Numbered from the stretch's first letter, positions 48,149 to 58,463 are shown. The stretch: 64,000 nucleotides of DNA from Rhodobacter sp. (GCA_027490955.1 JAIXXB010000013.1:1-64000); one strand, 5' to 3'. Program-made: numbers and translations. The notes: generated by a model from the sequence alone, not told the origin.

Positions 48149-49158
48149 CCGTCTAGCGCACTCCAAAAGCGGCCCAGCCGCACTGTCCATGGGGTCATAA
48201 TAAAGCGGCCATCCGAAGAAATCACCACCCGCTTTGCCACCCCCAAAACCGATTGAGCGGGCACAAAGCCAAGCCCGCCCAGCCCCGCGCCAAAACGGCT
48301 GTCCATGCTGGCATCGCGGTTATCGCCCAACACAAACATCATGCCCGCGGGAACGGTCACTTCGGCCATCTCGTCGCCCACGCCGCCCGTTTCGATGTTC
48401 AATACCCCATAGCCGCGCCCATTGGGCAGCACTTCGCGCAGGTGCGATTTGCGGCAGATTGCGCCTGCGCCGACCAAGCCGTTTGCGCAGCGCGGACGTG
48501 TGCCAAGCGGGCCCTGCGCGGCCATCACTTCGACAAAATCGCCTTGCGGCAATTGCACCAGCGGCGCGCCGTTTAGCCAAACTTGCCCACCGCGCAGCGC
48601 AACCCGATCACCTGCCAAACCGATCACCCGCTTGACGTCTTGGGCGCCATAGAGCCCAAGATGCATCAGCACGATATCGCCGCGCACCACAGGCTCGCCC
48701 GCCTTGGCCACCAGATAATCGCCCACCAGCAGCGCAGGCTTCATGCTTTCGCCGACCACGGCATAGGGCACCCACCAAACGCGCAGCACCCCCAAGGTCA
48801 GAACCATCACAACCAGAACAAAACCCGCCAAACGCCCACCGTTATTGGCCCAGATCAACCCGCGCCGCTGTGGCAGCAGGGCAATGAAAAACCCCGCCGC
48901 CAATCCCCATGCGGGGATCAACGTAAGCAGCGCCCAGCCGCGTGATTTACCTGCATCATATAATCTGCGCGCCGACACGGCCAATAAGACCACGGCAAAC
49001 AGCGCGACCAGCGGATAGGCATAGCGCACCTGCATCGGCGCGACCTCGTCCAGAATACGCAGGCCGACATAGGCAATCAGCGCGGTCAGCGCCACGCAAA
49101 CTGCCGCAAAGCGCGACGCGGGGCCGCTGAAACTAAACAGAAATGCAAACGCAGTCAT
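48145..49158 (-). CDS. Signal peptidase I paralogue fused to an N-terminal DUF805-like membrane domain
   Basis: The 337-residue protein has two parts. Residues 1-100 resemble DUF805, with [27 protein letters not shown] and three or four hydrophobic helices. Residues 108-337 are a signal peptidase I with catalytic Ser138 in GESMKP, Lys176 in [11 protein letters not shown], and the late [11 protein letters not shown]. It follows the ordinary lepB gene by 6 bases and overlaps rnc by 4, so it belongs to the same operon. It could process a distinct set of exported proteins. The DUF805 assignment is by motif pattern. Confidence 0.75.
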   Translation of the reverse strand: MTAFAFLFSFSGPASRFAAVCVALTALIAYVGLRILDEVAPMQVRYAYPLVALFAVVLLAVSARRLYDAGKSRGWALLTLIPAWGLAAGFFIALLPQRRGLIWANNGGRLAGFVLVVMVLTLGVLRVWWVPYAVVGESMKPALLVGDYLVAKAGEPVVRGDIVLMHLGLYGAQDVKRVIGLAGDRVALRGGQVWLNGAPLVQLPQGDFVEVMAAQGPLGTRPRCANGLVGAGAICRKSHLREVLPNGRGYGVLNIETGGVGDEMAEVTVPAGMMFVLGDNRDASMDSRFGAGLGGLGFVPAQSVLGVAKRVVISSDGRFIMTPWTVRLGRFWSALDG

Positions 49159-49164
49159 GGGGTG

Positions 49165-49950
49165 CTATTGCACCGCGTGGAAAAAGCGGTCTTTGCGCCA
49201 TGTCCAGAACATCAGCATGCTGCGCCCCGCCGAGGAAAACATCACCCGATCCGCCCGCCCCAGCAGATATTCCGCAGGAACAAAGCCGACGCCGCCCTGT
49301 GCAGGGTCAAATCGGCTGTCCAGCGAATTGTCGCGGTTATCGCCCATGAAAAAATAATTGCCTTCGGGCACAGTAAACACGCCCGTATCATCGGCAGCCA
49401 TCCCATCGGCAATATTCAGCACAGCGTGGCTTTTGCCTTCGGGCAGGGTTTCGATGTTGCGCGGTTTTTGGCAGATTGCGCCGTCTTCGACGGGTGCATT
49501 GGCGCAGCCGGGGCGGTTGCGCATCGGGCCTTGGGGTTCGTTGATTTCTTCAAACACGCCATCGGACTTTTGCGGGGCAACAGCGCCATTGATGTAAAGC
49601 ATGCCCTGTTTGACCTGAATCTGATCCCCCGGCAGGCCGATCAACCGCTTGATCATATCGCTGCCGTTATGGGGGTGACGAAACACCACCACATCGCCGC
49701 GCTGCGGATCGCTGGCCAAGATACGGCCCGAAATCGGGCAAATGGCAAAGGGGCAAGAGTATTTCGAATAGCCATAGGCCATTTTATTGACAAAGATAAA
49801 ATCGCCAATCAGCAAGGTGGATTTCATCGATTCTGACGGAATCCAGAAAGGCTGAAAAAACAATGTGCGAAACACGCCCGCGATCAGCAGCGCATAAACC
49901 ACGGTTTTTAGGTGATCGACCCATGTTTCTTCTTTTGCGGCGGTGGCCAT
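49165..49950 (-). CDS. lepB: Signal peptidase I
   Basis: This inner-membrane serine protease removes signal peptides. The 261-residue protein has one clear N-terminal helix (VVYALLIAGVFRTLFFQ), catalytic Ser41 in PSESMKS, Lys101 in DMIKRLIGLPGD, and the box-E motif MGDNRDNSLDSR. The start at 49950 has CAGGAGCGCC upstream. It lies 84 bases after the acpS stop and directly before the second signal peptidase gene. Confidence 0.95.
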   Translation of the reverse strand: MATAAKEETWVDHLKTVVYALLIAGVFRTLFFQPFWIPSESMKSTLLIGDFIFVNKMAYGYSKYSCPFAICPISGRILASDPQRGDVVVFRHPHNGSDMIKRLIGLPGDQIQVKQGMLYINGAVAPQKSDGVFEEINEPQGPMRNRPGCANAPVEDGAICQKPRNIETLPEGKSHAVLNIADGMAADDTGVFTVPEGNYFFMGDNRDNSLDSRFDPAQGGVGFVPAEYLLGRADRVMFSSAGRSMLMFWTWRKDRFFHAVQ

Positions 49951-50034
49951 CTGGCGCTCCTGTAAACTGATGCTTTCTCTTGCGCGCGCAGGGCAAAAGA
50001 GTCAAGTTTCGCGCAGCCCCGTTGCGGTGGTGCA

Positions 50035-50439
50035 TTAGGCTATAGGCCGCGCTTCTATCACCACAAAGGCCTGCGCCCAAGGATGGTCATCGGTCAGCGT
50101 GACATGCACCACAGCCTCGTGGCCTGCGGGGGTCATCTGCGCCAAACGCTGGGCGGCCCAGCCTGTAAGATGCATTACAGGCTGGCCCGTGTGCATGTTG
50201 GATACGGCCATATCAATCCAAGAAATACCCATGGCCAGCCCCGTGCCCAGCGCCTTGGAGCAGGCCTCTTTGGCGGCCCAACGCTTGGCATAGGTCGCAG
50301 CCTCGCCATGCGGGCGGCTGGCGGCCTTGGCCTGTTCCAGCGGGGTGAAGACGCGGTTGCGAAAACGGTCGCCAAAGCGGTCTAGCGTGCCTTGGATACG
50401 CTCGATATTGGCAAGGTCCGTGCCGATGCCAAGGATCAT
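50035..50439 (-). CDS. acpS: Holo-[acyl-carrier-protein] synthase
   Basis: AcpS transfers 4'-phosphopantetheine to acyl carrier protein. The 134-residue protein has the metal-binding [15 protein letters not shown] at the N-terminus and [16 protein letters not shown], where the acidic and lysine residues bind CoA and magnesium. It lies 4 bases from the pdxJ stop, in the expected pdxJ-acpS-lepB order. Confidence 0.94.
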   Translation of the reverse strand: MILGIGTDLANIERIQGTLDRFGDRFRNRVFTPLEQAKAASRPHGEAATYAKRWAAKEACSKALGTGLAMGISWIDMAVSNMHTGQPVMHLTGWAAQRLAQMTPAGHEAVVHVTLTDDHPWAQAFVVIEARPIA

Positions 50440-50443
50440 CGCC

Positions 50444-51199
50444 TTACCCCGCCCGCGCCAAATCCATCAGGCGGCGCATTTCCTCGATCGCGGGGCCAAG
50501 GCCCAAAAACACTGCCTCGCCGATCAGGAAATGGCCGATGTTCAGTTCGACCACTTGGGCAATCGCGGCGATGGGGGTGACATTATCATAGGTCAGGCCG
50601 TGGCCTGCATGCACCTCTAGGCCCAAGGAATGGGCCAGCGCCGCGCCCGCGCGCAGGGCATTGAGTTCGGCCTCTGCCTCATCCTCGCGCCCTTCGGCAT
50701 GCAGGTCAGAATACAGGCCCGTATGCAACTCGACCACCGCCGCGCCGATGCGCGCACTGGCTTCGATTTGGCGCGGATCATGGCTGATGAACATCGACAC
50801 GCGGCAGCCCGCCTCGCGCAGCGGCGCGATATAGGATTTCAGCCGCGCCTCATCGCCCGCCACATCCAGCCCGCCCTCGGTGGTGCGCTCTTCGCGCTTT
50901 TCTGGCACAAGGCACACGGCATGGGGGCGCAGGCGCAGGGCAATGGCCTGCATTTCTGCCGTGGCCCCGCATTCGAAATTCAGCGGAATACCGATACCTG
51001 CGCGCAGCGCGTCCATATCGGCGTCACGGATATGGCGGCGGTCTTCGCGCAGATGGGCAGTGATGCCATCGGCTCCCGCCGCCTCGGCCAAAAGGGCCGC
51101 GCGCAGCGGGTCTGGCCAAGCACTGCCGCGCGCGTTGCGCAGCGTTGCCACATGGTCGATATTCACCCCAAGCCGCAGCTTAGCTGTTGTTATGGCCAT
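50444..51199 (-). CDS. pdxJ: Pyridoxine 5'-phosphate synthase
   Basis: PdxJ condenses aminoacetone phosphate and deoxyxylulose 5-phosphate in vitamin B6 synthesis. The 251-residue TIM barrel shows [18 protein letters not shown] near the N-terminus, [29 protein letters not shown] and [13 protein letters not shown]. Its first 20 bases overlap the end of the upstream DUF2062 gene, suggesting coupled translation. Confidence 0.95.
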   Translation of the reverse strand: MAITTAKLRLGVNIDHVATLRNARGSAWPDPLRAALLAEAAGADGITAHLREDRRHIRDADMDALRAGIGIPLNFECGATAEMQAIALRLRPHAVCLVPEKREERTTEGGLDVAGDEARLKSYIAPLREAGCRVSMFISHDPRQIEASARIGAAVVELHTGLYSDLHAEGREDEAEAELNALRAGAALAHSLGLEVHAGHGLTYDNVTPIAAIAQVVELNIGHFLIGEAVFLGLGPAIEEMRRLMDLARAG

Positions 51200-51878
51200 C
51201 CTCTGCCCCCCCTTCGTCGCGCCGCGGTTTCACCCGCGCTGCCGCCGCTGCAATGGCCGACCGCAGCCTGCCCCGCTTTTCGCTGCGCTCGTCCGCCTTG
51301 GCGGCGCGGGCCTTTTGATAGGCGCGCACAATCGGGATCGTCAAGTAATAGGCGATGGCCGACAGCACAAACCCCGCAATAAAGGCCCCGATGAAATAGG
51401 GCACATAGATTTCGTGCCAAAACCGCAGCAAGCCATCCCATTGCATTTTGTCATCGTTGAAAATGGCCATGAAATTGCGCCACAGATCTTCGCCCGCATT
51501 GGCAAATGCGCTGCCAATGCCGCGCGCGCTTAGCGGGGCTTCGATGCCCATGATCCAATGGCCGAAGGAAAGGGAAAACACAGCAAAGAACGGCGTGGTG
51601 AGGGGGTTGGTGTTAAACGTGCCCAACAGCGCGGCCAAAATATTGCCCCGCATCAGCACCGCCGCACCCCATGCGGCCAAAAACTGCAACCCGGGCAGAG
51701 GCAAAAACCCCACCAAACAGCCTGCAAACACCCCGCGCGCCACGCGGTAGGGGTCATCGGGCAGGCGCGACATGCGGTGCATCACATAGCGGGTGGCGCG
51801 CACAAATCCGCCGCGCGGATAGACCATCGCCAGCAGCCACGCGCCCCAGCCCAATGGTTTTGCACGCTTAAATACCAC
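51180..51878 (-). CDS. DUF2062 domain membrane protein
   Basis: The 232-residue protein has two or three hydrophobic segments, with [28 protein letters not shown] split by polar turns, and [13 protein letters not shown], the pattern of DUF2062. A basic C-terminal tail ([19 protein letters not shown]) follows the last helix. It sits between rsh and pdxJ, conserved in Rhodobacterales; function unknown. Confidence 0.8.
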   Translation of the reverse strand: MVFKRAKPLGWGAWLLAMVYPRGGFVRATRYVMHRMSRLPDDPYRVARGVFAGCLVGFLPLPGLQFLAAWGAAVLMRGNILAALLGTFNTNPLTTPFFAVFSLSFGHWIMGIEAPLSARGIGSAFANAGEDLWRNFMAIFNDDKMQWDGLLRFWHEIYVPYFIGAFIAGFVLSAIAYYLTIPIVRAYQKARAAKADERSEKRGRLRSAIAAAAARVKPRRDEGGAEDGHNNS

Positions 51879-51912
51879 TCTAGCCTACTTTCTTCATCCG
51901 TTTGCCTGCCTT

Positions 51913-54030
51913 TTACGGCTTGCGCGTGACATCTCTGTGACGCGTCACCTGCGCCACATCTGTCTCTGCCTCAAGCGCTGTCATCACCATGTGCAAGTGT
52001 TCCACATCGCGCAAGTCCACATCAATGAAAAGCCTATAAAAATCTGGCTTCCTTTCCGTAAAGCGCAGATCAGAGATATTTGCTTTTTGCTCGCCGACAA
52101 GGGTGCAGATGCGGCCTAAAACACCCGTGTCATTGGCAATGGCCACATCCAGCGTGACAGTATTGACCGCAGCATGCCGCCCCGAATGCCAATGCAAATC
52201 CACCCAGCGGGTGGGCTGATCTTCCAATTCAGCCAAGGCGGGGCAATCGATGGAATGCACCAAAACCCCGCGCCCGCGATAGGTGATACCGACAATCCGC
52301 TCGCCTGGCAGGGGTTGGCAACAGGGCGCGCGCGCAAAGCTTTGATCGGCCGTCAGGCCCGCCACGGCGCGGGTGCTGTCCACCTCGTCGCCTGCCTTGG
52401 CAGACAGATCAGGATACAGCGCCTCGACCACGCGGCGCGCGGTAATCTCGGCACTGCCAAGGGCGGCCAGCAAATCTTCGTCATCGCTATAGCCCAGCAG
52501 TTTGGCCCCCGTGCGCAGCGCCTTGTCGGTGGCCTTTTTGCCCACATGTTCAAAGGCCGCGCGCGCCAATTCTTGGCCCAGCCGCATAAATCGCCCACGA
52601 TCCTCTTCGCGCAACGACCGCCGAATGGCAGCCTTGGCGCGGCCTGTGGTGACAATATCAATCCACGACACCTGCGGCTTTTGCCCTTCGGCGGTGATGA
52701 TTTCCACCGATTGGCCATTTTTCAGCCGCGTCCACAAAGGCACGCGGATGCCGTCAATCTTGGCCGAGACGCAAGAATTGCCGATGCGGGTATGGATGGA
52801 ATAGGCGTAATCGAGGGGCGTGGCCCCGCGCGGCAATTGGATGACATCGCCCTTCGGCGTGAAACAGAACACTTGGTCAGAATACATCTCTAGCTTGACG
52901 TTTTCCAAAAATTCGGACGTGTCCCCTTCGTCCAGCCGTTCGGTCATGGATGCGATCCAGCGCGCGGGGTCTACGGCAAAGGGGTTCTTGGCGCGTACGC
53001 CTTCGCGGTAAGACCAATGCGCAGCAACGCCTGCCTCGGCCACTTCATGCATCTCGCGGGTGCGGATTTGCACCTCGACCCGCTTGCCATCGCGGCCCGA
53101 CACAGTGGTATGGATCGATCGATAGCCGTTGGTCTTTGGCTGGCTGATGTAATCTTTGAACCGCCCAGGCACGGCGCGCCAGCGTTGGTGGATCACCCCC
53201 AAAATGCGATAGCAATCGCCCACATCGCGGCAAATCACGCGAAAGCCGTAAATGTCGGACAGGCGCGAAAAGGCCAAATCCTTTTCCTGCATTTTGCGCC
53301 AAATCGAATAGGGCTTTTTCGCGCGCCCATAGACCGATGCATCGATCTGCACCTTGTCGAGTTCGGTCATAATATCGCCGGTGATCTGATGCACGACATC
53401 GCCCGCCTCGCGCTGCAAGATCAAAAAGCGCCGTATGATTGAACCGCGCGCTTCGGGATTGATCACGCGAAAGGACAGGTCTTCCAATTCCTCGCGCATC
53501 CATTGCATCCCCATACGGCCTGCAAGGGGGGCGTAAATCTCCATCGTCTCGCGGGCTTTTTGCGCCTGCTTTTCAGGCTTCATCGATTTGATGGTGCGCA
53601 TATTGTGCAAGCGGTCGGCCAGTTTGACCAAAATCACCCGCAGGTCTTTGGACATGGCCATGAACAGCTTGCGAAAGTTTTCTGCCTGCTGGCTTTCGGT
53701 GGAAGACAGTTGCAAATTGGTCAGCTTGGTCACGCCATCGACCAATTCGGCCACTTCGGTGCCAAACAGGCGCTCTACCTCGGTATAGGTGGATTTGGTA
53801 TCTTCGATCGTGTCGTGCAACAGCGCGGTGATGATGGTGGCATCATCCAAATGCTGCTCGGTCAAAATGGCGGCAACGGCGACGGGATGGGTAAAATACG
53901 GTTCGCCCGATTTGCGAAACTGGCCCTCGTGCATCTCGCGCCCATAGGCATAGGCGGCGCGGATCAGGTCTGAATTGCTGCGCGGGTTGTAATTGCGAAC
54001 AAGGGCGATCAGGTCTTCGACATCGATCAT
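51913..54030 (-). CDS. rsh: Bifunctional (p)ppGpp synthetase/hydrolase (Rsh/SpoT)
   Basis: The single Rel/Spo homologue in most alphaproteobacteria makes and breaks the stringent-response alarmone. The 705-residue protein has the HD hydrolase domain (H48 in YFTHP, H72-D73 in LLHDTIEDT), a synthetase domain with YRSIHTTVSGRDGKRVEVQI, a TGS domain (VFCFTPKGDVIQLPRGATPLDYAYSI split) and a C-terminal ACT domain (ISDLRFTERKPDFYRLF). The full complement argues for both activities. rpoZ lies 40 bases upstream, as in E. coli. Confidence 0.95.
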   Translation of the reverse strand: MIDVEDLIALVRNYNPRSNSDLIRAAYAYGREMHEGQFRKSGEPYFTHPVAVAAILTEQHLDDATIITALLHDTIEDTKSTYTEVERLFGTEVAELVDGVTKLTNLQLSSTESQQAENFRKLFMAMSKDLRVILVKLADRLHNMRTIKSMKPEKQAQKARETMEIYAPLAGRMGMQWMREELEDLSFRVINPEARGSIIRRFLILQREAGDVVHQITGDIMTELDKVQIDASVYGRAKKPYSIWRKMQEKDLAFSRLSDIYGFRVICRDVGDCYRILGVIHQRWRAVPGRFKDYISQPKTNGYRSIHTTVSGRDGKRVEVQIRTREMHEVAEAGVAAHWSYREGVRAKNPFAVDPARWIASMTERLDEGDTSEFLENVKLEMYSDQVFCFTPKGDVIQLPRGATPLDYAYSIHTRIGNSCVSAKIDGIRVPLWTRLKNGQSVEIITAEGQKPQVSWIDIVTTGRAKAAIRRSLREEDRGRFMRLGQELARAAFEHVGKKATDKALRTGAKLLGYSDDEDLLAALGSAEITARRVVEALYPDLSAKAGDEVDSTRAVAGLTADQSFARAPCCQPLPGERIVGITYRGRGVLVHSIDCPALAELEDQPTRWVDLHWHSGRHAAVNTVTLDVAIANDTGVLGRICTLVGEQKANISDLRFTERKPDFYRLFIDVDLRDVEHLHMVMTALEAETDVAQVTRHRDVTRKP

Positions 54031-54070
54031 CTGTTTGCCCCAACGGGCATCATGGCCCTAGCTTGCCCCG

Positions 54071-54424
54071 TCAGTTATCCCCTTGCGCTTCCATCAAGGC
54101 GCGCAACAGTTTTTCCTCGCTCATATCATCATGGGCGGGGCGGTCGATATCGCCCGTCATCAGCAGGGCCATCTGATCTTCTTCAGGCTCGTCCACTTCG
54201 ATCTGGGTCTGATAGCTTTCGATCATCCGCTCGCGCAGGCTTTCGGCCAGTTGGGTTTCCTCGGCAATTTCGCGCAGGGCGACGACGGGGTTTTTGTCAT
54301 TGTCGCGGTCCACTGTCGGAGCAGAGCCTGCCTGCATCTCGCGCGCACGATGCGCGGCCAGCATCACCAATTCGAAACGATTTGGAACTTTGTCAACGCA
54401 ATCTTCTACCGTCACGCGGGCCAT
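54071..54424 (-). CDS. rpoZ: RNA polymerase omega subunit
   Basis: Omega stabilises the beta' subunit and in E. coli helps form a ppGpp site. The 117-residue protein begins [21 protein letters not shown] and continues [11 protein letters not shown], the conserved core; the C-terminal half is acidic and variable. It is directly followed by rsh, linking the alarmone enzyme with its target polymerase. Confidence 0.93.
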   Translation of the reverse strand: MARVTVEDCVDKVPNRFELVMLAAHRAREMQAGSAPTVDRDNDKNPVVALREIAEETQLAESLRERMIESYQTQIEVDEPEEDQMALLMTGDIDRPAHDDMSEEKLLRALMEAQGDN

Positions 54425-54461
54425 GGGGACACTCCAATACAGGAAGGGCTTTGAAAGCGCC

Positions 54462-54490
54462 TACCTAGGCGGGATTTATACAATTGACAA
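54462..54490 (-). promoter_or_regulatory. Candidate rpoZ-rsh promoter
   Basis: On the minus strand TTGTCA (54485-54490), a 17-base spacer and TAGGTA (54462-54467) lie about 40-65 bases upstream of the rpoZ ATG. The -10 match is moderate. A nearby TATAAA offers a competing -10 without a well-spaced -35. Confidence 0.35.
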
Positions 54491-54509
54491 GGGTATAATC
54501 ACGCCAATG

Positions 54510-55079
54510 TCATCCAAACAGGGGCAGGACACTGTCGCGGCCCGCCTGTGGCAAGGCATCATGCATCTGGCGCACTGTATGGCCAAAGACAGGATGGCAC
54601 CAATCGGGGGCGATATCCAGCAGCGGCACCAAAACAAAGGCGCGTTCATGCAGGCGCGGGTGGGGCAGGATCATACGATCTGGCGCGGTGCTGCGCTGGG
54701 CTGCGGCATCCAAATTGGCCCAGTGCAAAAACGTGGCGCGGTCGGGGGCAACCTGCCCCCCGATGCCCAAAAGATCCAGATCCAGCGTGCGCCCGCCCCA
54801 GCGCTGCACCCTCTCGCGCCCATGCTTGGCCTCGACCCGCGCCAAGGGGGCATAGACCTGTTCTGGCGTCAGATCACCTGCAATCTGCAGTTGCGCCGCG
54901 GCATTCACGTAATCTGGCCCCGAGCCTGCAGGAAAGGCAGGGGTTTGAAAAAGCCTGCTGCAGGAAATTACAGAAAATCCTTCATATTCAAGATCACGCA
55001 AGGCTTGGCGCAGGGTGTCTTGGGGCAATACCCCCTGATAGGCCAAATTCGCCCCCAGCGCGATCAACACCTGCATCAC
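54510..55079 (-). CDS. folK: 2-amino-4-hydroxy-6-hydroxymethyldihydropteridine diphosphokinase
   Basis: FolK activates the pterin for dihydropteroate synthesis in folate biosynthesis. The 189-residue protein begins LIALGANLAYQGVLPQDTLRQAL and contains WGGRTLDLDLLGIGG (the conserved RxLDLDLL acidic pair for magnesium) and HPRLHERAFVLVPL. folP and folB are not next to it, as often in Rhodobacterales. Confidence 0.93.
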   Translation of the reverse strand: MMQVLIALGANLAYQGVLPQDTLRQALRDLEYEGFSVISCSRLFQTPAFPAGSGPDYVNAAAQLQIAGDLTPEQVYAPLARVEAKHGRERVQRWGGRTLDLDLLGIGGQVAPDRATFLHWANLDAAAQRSTAPDRMILPHPRLHERAFVLVPLLDIAPDWCHPVFGHTVRQMHDALPQAGRDSVLPLFG

Positions 55080-55156
55080 ATGTTACCTTTATGGGCGTGG
55101 CTTGCGCCCCCTGTGTAAAATCATCGCGCCCCGCTTGCCTAGCCCAATTATCCTGT

Positions 55157-55176
55157 TATAGACCAATTATTCTATA
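55157..55176. repeat. Inverted repeat in the folK/NYN divergent region
   Basis: TATAGA (55157-55162) and TCTATA (55171-55176) are inverted around an 8-base AT-rich spacer. It lies in an AT-rich 199-base divergent gap. It could be an operator or just promoter-like AT sequence. Confidence 0.4.
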
Positions 55177-55278
55177 CGATATCCATTTGCCGAACCTGCT
55201 AGACATATGGTTAATGGATCGTAACATGGCAAGGTTTGACGACAACGCATTTGACAAAGTGGCAGCGAAAAGGGGTAA

Positions 55279-55854
55279 ATGTTGTTTTATAAAGACGAGC
55301 GGCTTGCACTATTCATAGATGGGTCAAATCTGTATGCAGCCTCGAAGGCGCTGGGATTTGACATAGATTACAAGCTGTTGCGCACCGAGTTTTTGCGGCG
55401 CGGCAAATTGCTGCGCGCCTTTTACTACACGGCCTTGCTGGAAAATGACGAATATTCGCCCCTACGGCCCTTGGTCGATTGGTTGAACTACAACGGCTTT
55501 ACCATGGTGACCAAAAACGCCAAGGAATACACTGATTCGATGGGCCGCCGTAAGGTAAAGGGAAATATGGACATCGAATTGACTGTCAATGCGATGGAAT
55601 TGGCCCCGCATGTTGACCATATCGTGCTGTTTTCGGGCGATGGCGATTTTCGCCCGCTGATCGAAAGTTTGCAGCGCCAAGGGGTGCGTGTGTCGGTTGT
55701 GTCCACCATCCGCAGCCAGCCGCCCATGATTTCAGACGAGTTGCGCCGCCAATGCGACAATTTCATCGAATTGGACGAGCTGCGCGATGTCATCGGCCGC
55801 CCCCCGCGCGAGCCGCGGGCCGAATACGAGGCCGAATCTGCCCCTGCGAAATAG
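55279..55854 (+). CDS. NYN-domain (LabA/DUF88) PIN-like protein
   Basis: The 191-residue protein has the NYN/PIN-like fold of putative RNases: LALFIDGSNLYAASKALG (first acidic residue), NMDIELTVNAMELAPHVDHI and VLFSGDGDFRPLIESLQ (later acidic pair). These are the residues thought to bind a metal. The ATG at 55279 follows AAAAGGGGTAA. It is probably an RNA-degrading or RNA-processing nuclease, but no substrate is known. A C-terminal tail of charged residues follows the domain. Confidence 0.82.
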   Translation: MLFYKDERLALFIDGSNLYAASKALGFDIDYKLLRTEFLRRGKLLRAFYYTALLENDEYSPLRPLVDWLNYNGFTMVTKNAKEYTDSMGRRKVKGNMDIELTVNAMELAPHVDHIVLFSGDGDFRPLIESLQRQGVRVSVVSTIRSQPPMISDELRRQCDNFIELDELRDVIGRPPREPRAEYEAESAPAK

Positions 55855-55927
55855 CGCCCGCCGCATCACAGGGCCTAGACCTGCGCGCCAAGCCCGCCTA
55901 AAGTTTGCAAAAACCACAGGATGAGAC

Positions 55928-56884
55928 ATGAGTGCGCTGCCCCCGCTGACATTGTATCTGGCCGCCCCGCGCGGGTTTTGCGCGGGCGTTGACCGCGCCA
56001 TTAAAATTGTCGAACTCGCGCTGCAAAAATGGGGCGCGCCTGTCTATGTGCGCCACGAGATCGTGCATAACAAATTTGTCGTCGATGCCCTGCGCGCGCA
56101 AGGTGCGGTGTTTGTCGAAGAGTTGGACGATTGCCCCACCGACCGCCCCGTGGTGTTTTCTGCCCATGGCGTGCCCAAATCTGTGCCAGCCGCCGCCAGC
56201 GCGCGCCAGATGATTGCCGTTGATGCGACCTGCCCCTTGGTGACAAAAGTGCATAACGAGGCGCAGCGCCACCATGAGGCAGGGCTGCAAATGGTGATGA
56301 TCGGCCATGCGGGCCATCCTGAAACCATCGGCACGATGGGCCAATTGCCCGAAGGCGAAGTATTGTTGGTGGAAACCGCCGAAGATGTGGCGCGCCTGGC
56401 CCCGCGCGATGCGGCCAAACTTGCCTATATCACGCAAACCACCCTCTCGGTGGATGACACAGCGGGCATTGTTGCCGCCCTTCAAGCGCGCTTTCCCGCC
56501 ATCATCGGGCCGCATAAAGAAGATATCTGCTATGCCACCACCAACCGCCAAGCCGCCGTTAAGGCGATTGCGGGCAAGATCGACGCGCTGCTGGTTATCG
56601 GTGCGCCCAATTCGTCCAACTCGCGCCGCTTGGTCGAGGTGGGGGCGAATGCGGGCTGCGCCTATGCCCAACTGATCCAGCGCGCAGGCGATATTGATTG
56701 GCGCGCGCTGGAAGGTATCCGCGCATTGGGCCTGACGGCGGGCGCATCGGCCCCCGAAGTGCTGGTGGATGAGGTGGTGGACGCTTTCCGCGCCCGTTAT
56801 GACGTGACAGTGGAATTGGTGGAAACGGCGGTTGAGGCGGTCGAGTTCAAAGTGCCGCGCGTGCTGCGCGAGGAAAGAGTATGA
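55928..56884 (+). CDS. ispH: 4-hydroxy-3-methylbut-2-enyl diphosphate reductase
   Basis: IspH is the last enzyme of the MEP isoprenoid pathway and holds a 4Fe-4S cluster. The three ligand cysteines are C18 in [13 protein letters not shown]102 in [12 protein letters not shown] and C201 in [10 protein letters not shown]. The 318-residue length is standard. Its stop overlaps the LysE-like gene start as ATGA. Confidence 0.96.
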   Translation: MSALPPLTLYLAAPRGFCAGVDRAIKIVELALQKWGAPVYVRHEIVHNKFVVDALRAQGAVFVEELDDCPTDRPVVFSAHGVPKSVPAAASARQMIAVDATCPLVTKVHNEAQRHHEAGLQMVMIGHAGHPETIGTMGQLPEGEVLLVETAEDVARLAPRDAAKLAYITQTTLSVDDTAGIVAALQARFPAIIGPHKEDICYATTNRQAAVKAIAGKIDALLVIGAPNSSNSRRLVEVGANAGCAYAQLIQRAGDIDWRALEGIRALGLTAGASAPEVLVDEVVDAFRARYDVTVELVETAVEAVEFKVPRVLREERV

Positions 56885-57483
56885 GCGCCGAATTTCTGCT
56901 GACAGCCTTTGTCGTTTGCATCAGCCCTGGCATTGGCGTGGTCTATACCCTGTCCAGCACTTTGGGCGGCGGGTGGCGGGCAGGGCTATGGGCCAATCTG
57001 GGCTGCACCATGGCCACAGTTTTCCATTTGGCCGTGGCCATGGCGGGGCTTGCCGCAGTGTTGCACACCAGCGCCGTGCTGTTTCAAACCATCAAAATTG
57101 CAGGGGTGGCCTATCTTTTGTGGATGGCATGGGCAGTGTTGCAAGAACGGGGCAGCATGTCTATCACACCCGCCGCGCCCATCCCTGCGGCGCGTATCCT
57201 CTGGCGGGGCATTGTGCTGAATATTCTCAACCCCAAACTGCCGCTGTTCTTTGTGGCCTTTCTGCCCCAGTTTTTGCCTGCAGATGCAGGGCCGCCTGCG
57301 CTGGTGGAATTGGGATTGGGATTTACGGCCATGACATTTGCCACCTTTGGGCTGTATGTTTTGCTGGCGGCATCGGGGCGGCAGGCGCTTGTGAAAAGTG
57401 CGCGCGCCATGGCATGGATGCGCCGCGCCTTCGCGTTTTCTTTCGCGGCGCTTGGGGTGAAACTTGCCCTTCAGCGGGCCTGA
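56881..57483 (+). CDS. LysE-family amino-acid/metabolite exporter
   Basis: The 200-residue protein has about six helices and the LysE/RhtB start [29 protein letters not shown], split by short loops, and [25 protein letters not shown]-like segments (here [14 protein letters not shown]). Such proteins export amino acids or small metabolites. It is coupled by a 4-base overlap to ispH and followed 3 bases later by the DUF3429 gene. Substrate unknown. Confidence 0.86.
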   Translation: MSAEFLLTAFVVCISPGIGVVYTLSSTLGGGWRAGLWANLGCTMATVFHLAVAMAGLAAVLHTSAVLFQTIKIAGVAYLLWMAWAVLQERGSMSITPAAPIPAARILWRGIVLNILNPKLPLFFVAFLPQFLPADAGPPALVELGLGFTAMTFATFGLYVLLAASGRQALVKSARAMAWMRRAFAFSFAALGVKLALQRA

Positions 57484-57486
57484 CCC

Positions 57487-57957
57487 ATGGCGGCCATTCC
57501 CAAATCTGCGCTGTGGCTAGGCCTTGCGGGGCTGATCCCGTTCCTTGCCGCTGCCGCTGTCATCGCCCTGCGACCCAGTATGGCGATGGGCGGGTTCGAT
57601 GTGCCGCTATCGGGCTATGGGCAGATGGTGATGCTGGCCTATGGCCGCGTGATCTTGGCCTTTATGGCGGGGGTGCTGTGGGGGTTTGCGGCGCGCGGCG
57701 CGGCGGGGTTTTGGGCCTATGCGGCATCGGTCACGCCTGCGCTTTGGGTGTTTTTCACCTCTTTCCTGCCAGATCCGCGCGAGGCGCTCACCCTTGCCAT
57801 TGGCTTTGCCGCGCTGCTGGCGCTGGACTGGGCTTTTGCGCGGGCAGGGCTAACCCCGCCTTGGTGGATGCGCCTGCGCATGTTGCTGACCGCTGTGGTG
57901 CTGGCCTGTTTGGCGACAGCCGTTTTACCTGACTTACCCATCTGGAATGTATCATGA
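57487..57957 (+). CDS. DUF3429 membrane protein
   Basis: The 156-residue protein has about five hydrophobic helices with YGRVILAFMAGVLWGFAARG and WVFFTSFLPDPREALTL, the motifs of DUF3429. The function is unknown. Its stop overlaps the next start as ATGA. Confidence 0.78.
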   Translation: MAAIPKSALWLGLAGLIPFLAAAAVIALRPSMAMGGFDVPLSGYGQMVMLAYGRVILAFMAGVLWGFAARGAAGFWAYAASVTPALWVFFTSFLPDPREALTLAIGFAALLALDWAFARAGLTPPWWMRLRMLLTAVVLACLATAVLPDLPIWNVS

Positions 57958-58463
57958 AATTGTCAAACCTGTTTGCGGCCCTTTGCATGACCTGCGCGCT
58001 GGCACTTGTGGCCAGCAGTGCCAAGGCGGGGGATATCCTTGCCAGCTATTCGGAAAACAGCGGCAGTTTGCCGCCCGCCTATGCATGGCATTACGACGTG
58101 ACCTTTGCCGCCGATGGCACTGTGGCCACGCGCTATTGCAAAGGCTATGGCGATGCCGCCCCCGATTGCGCAGCGCGCAGCGATACTTTGCCCGCAGACC
58201 GCCTTGCCGCGCTGAAAGCGGCCCTTGCCCCGATTGCCGCTGATTTGGCCGCGAACCCCGTGGCGCAACTGACCGAACCGCCCGTGGGCGGCGGCTCGAC
58301 CACGGCGCAGATTTTCGGCAGCGCAGGCGCGGCCCTGCCCCTGCCCGCCTTCCCAACCGAGGCAGACGCAGCCCGCACTATGGCCGCCATCGACGTGCTG
58401 CGCGCCTTTACCCCTGCAGGCGCGCTGGACGAGACGAAATCCCGCGCTGTGCAGCCCGAATAA
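57954..58463 (+). CDS. Small secreted protein of unknown function
   Basis: The 169-residue protein has a signal peptide ([21 protein letters not shown], split after the alanine-lysine-alanine) and then a beta-rich body with [19 protein letters not shown] and one pair of cysteines ([15 protein letters not shown]) that could form a disulfide. I do not recognise a family. It is translationally coupled to the DUF3429 gene upstream and to rnhA downstream (stop and start share one base), so it is a true gene within an operon. Confidence 0.7.
   Translation: MKLSNLFAALCMTCALALVASSAKAGDILASYSENSGSLPPAYAWHYDVTFAADGTVATRYCKGYGDAAPDCAARSDTLPADRLAALKAALAPIAADLAANPVAQLTEPPVGGGSTTAQIFGSAGAALPLPAFPTEADAARTMAAIDVLRAFTPAGALDETKSRAVQPE

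Noticed and set aside
54484-54499. Perfect-looking TTGACA and TATAAT on the plus strand
   Set aside because: They are only 4 bases apart, so they cannot form one promoter, and no plus-strand gene follows closely.
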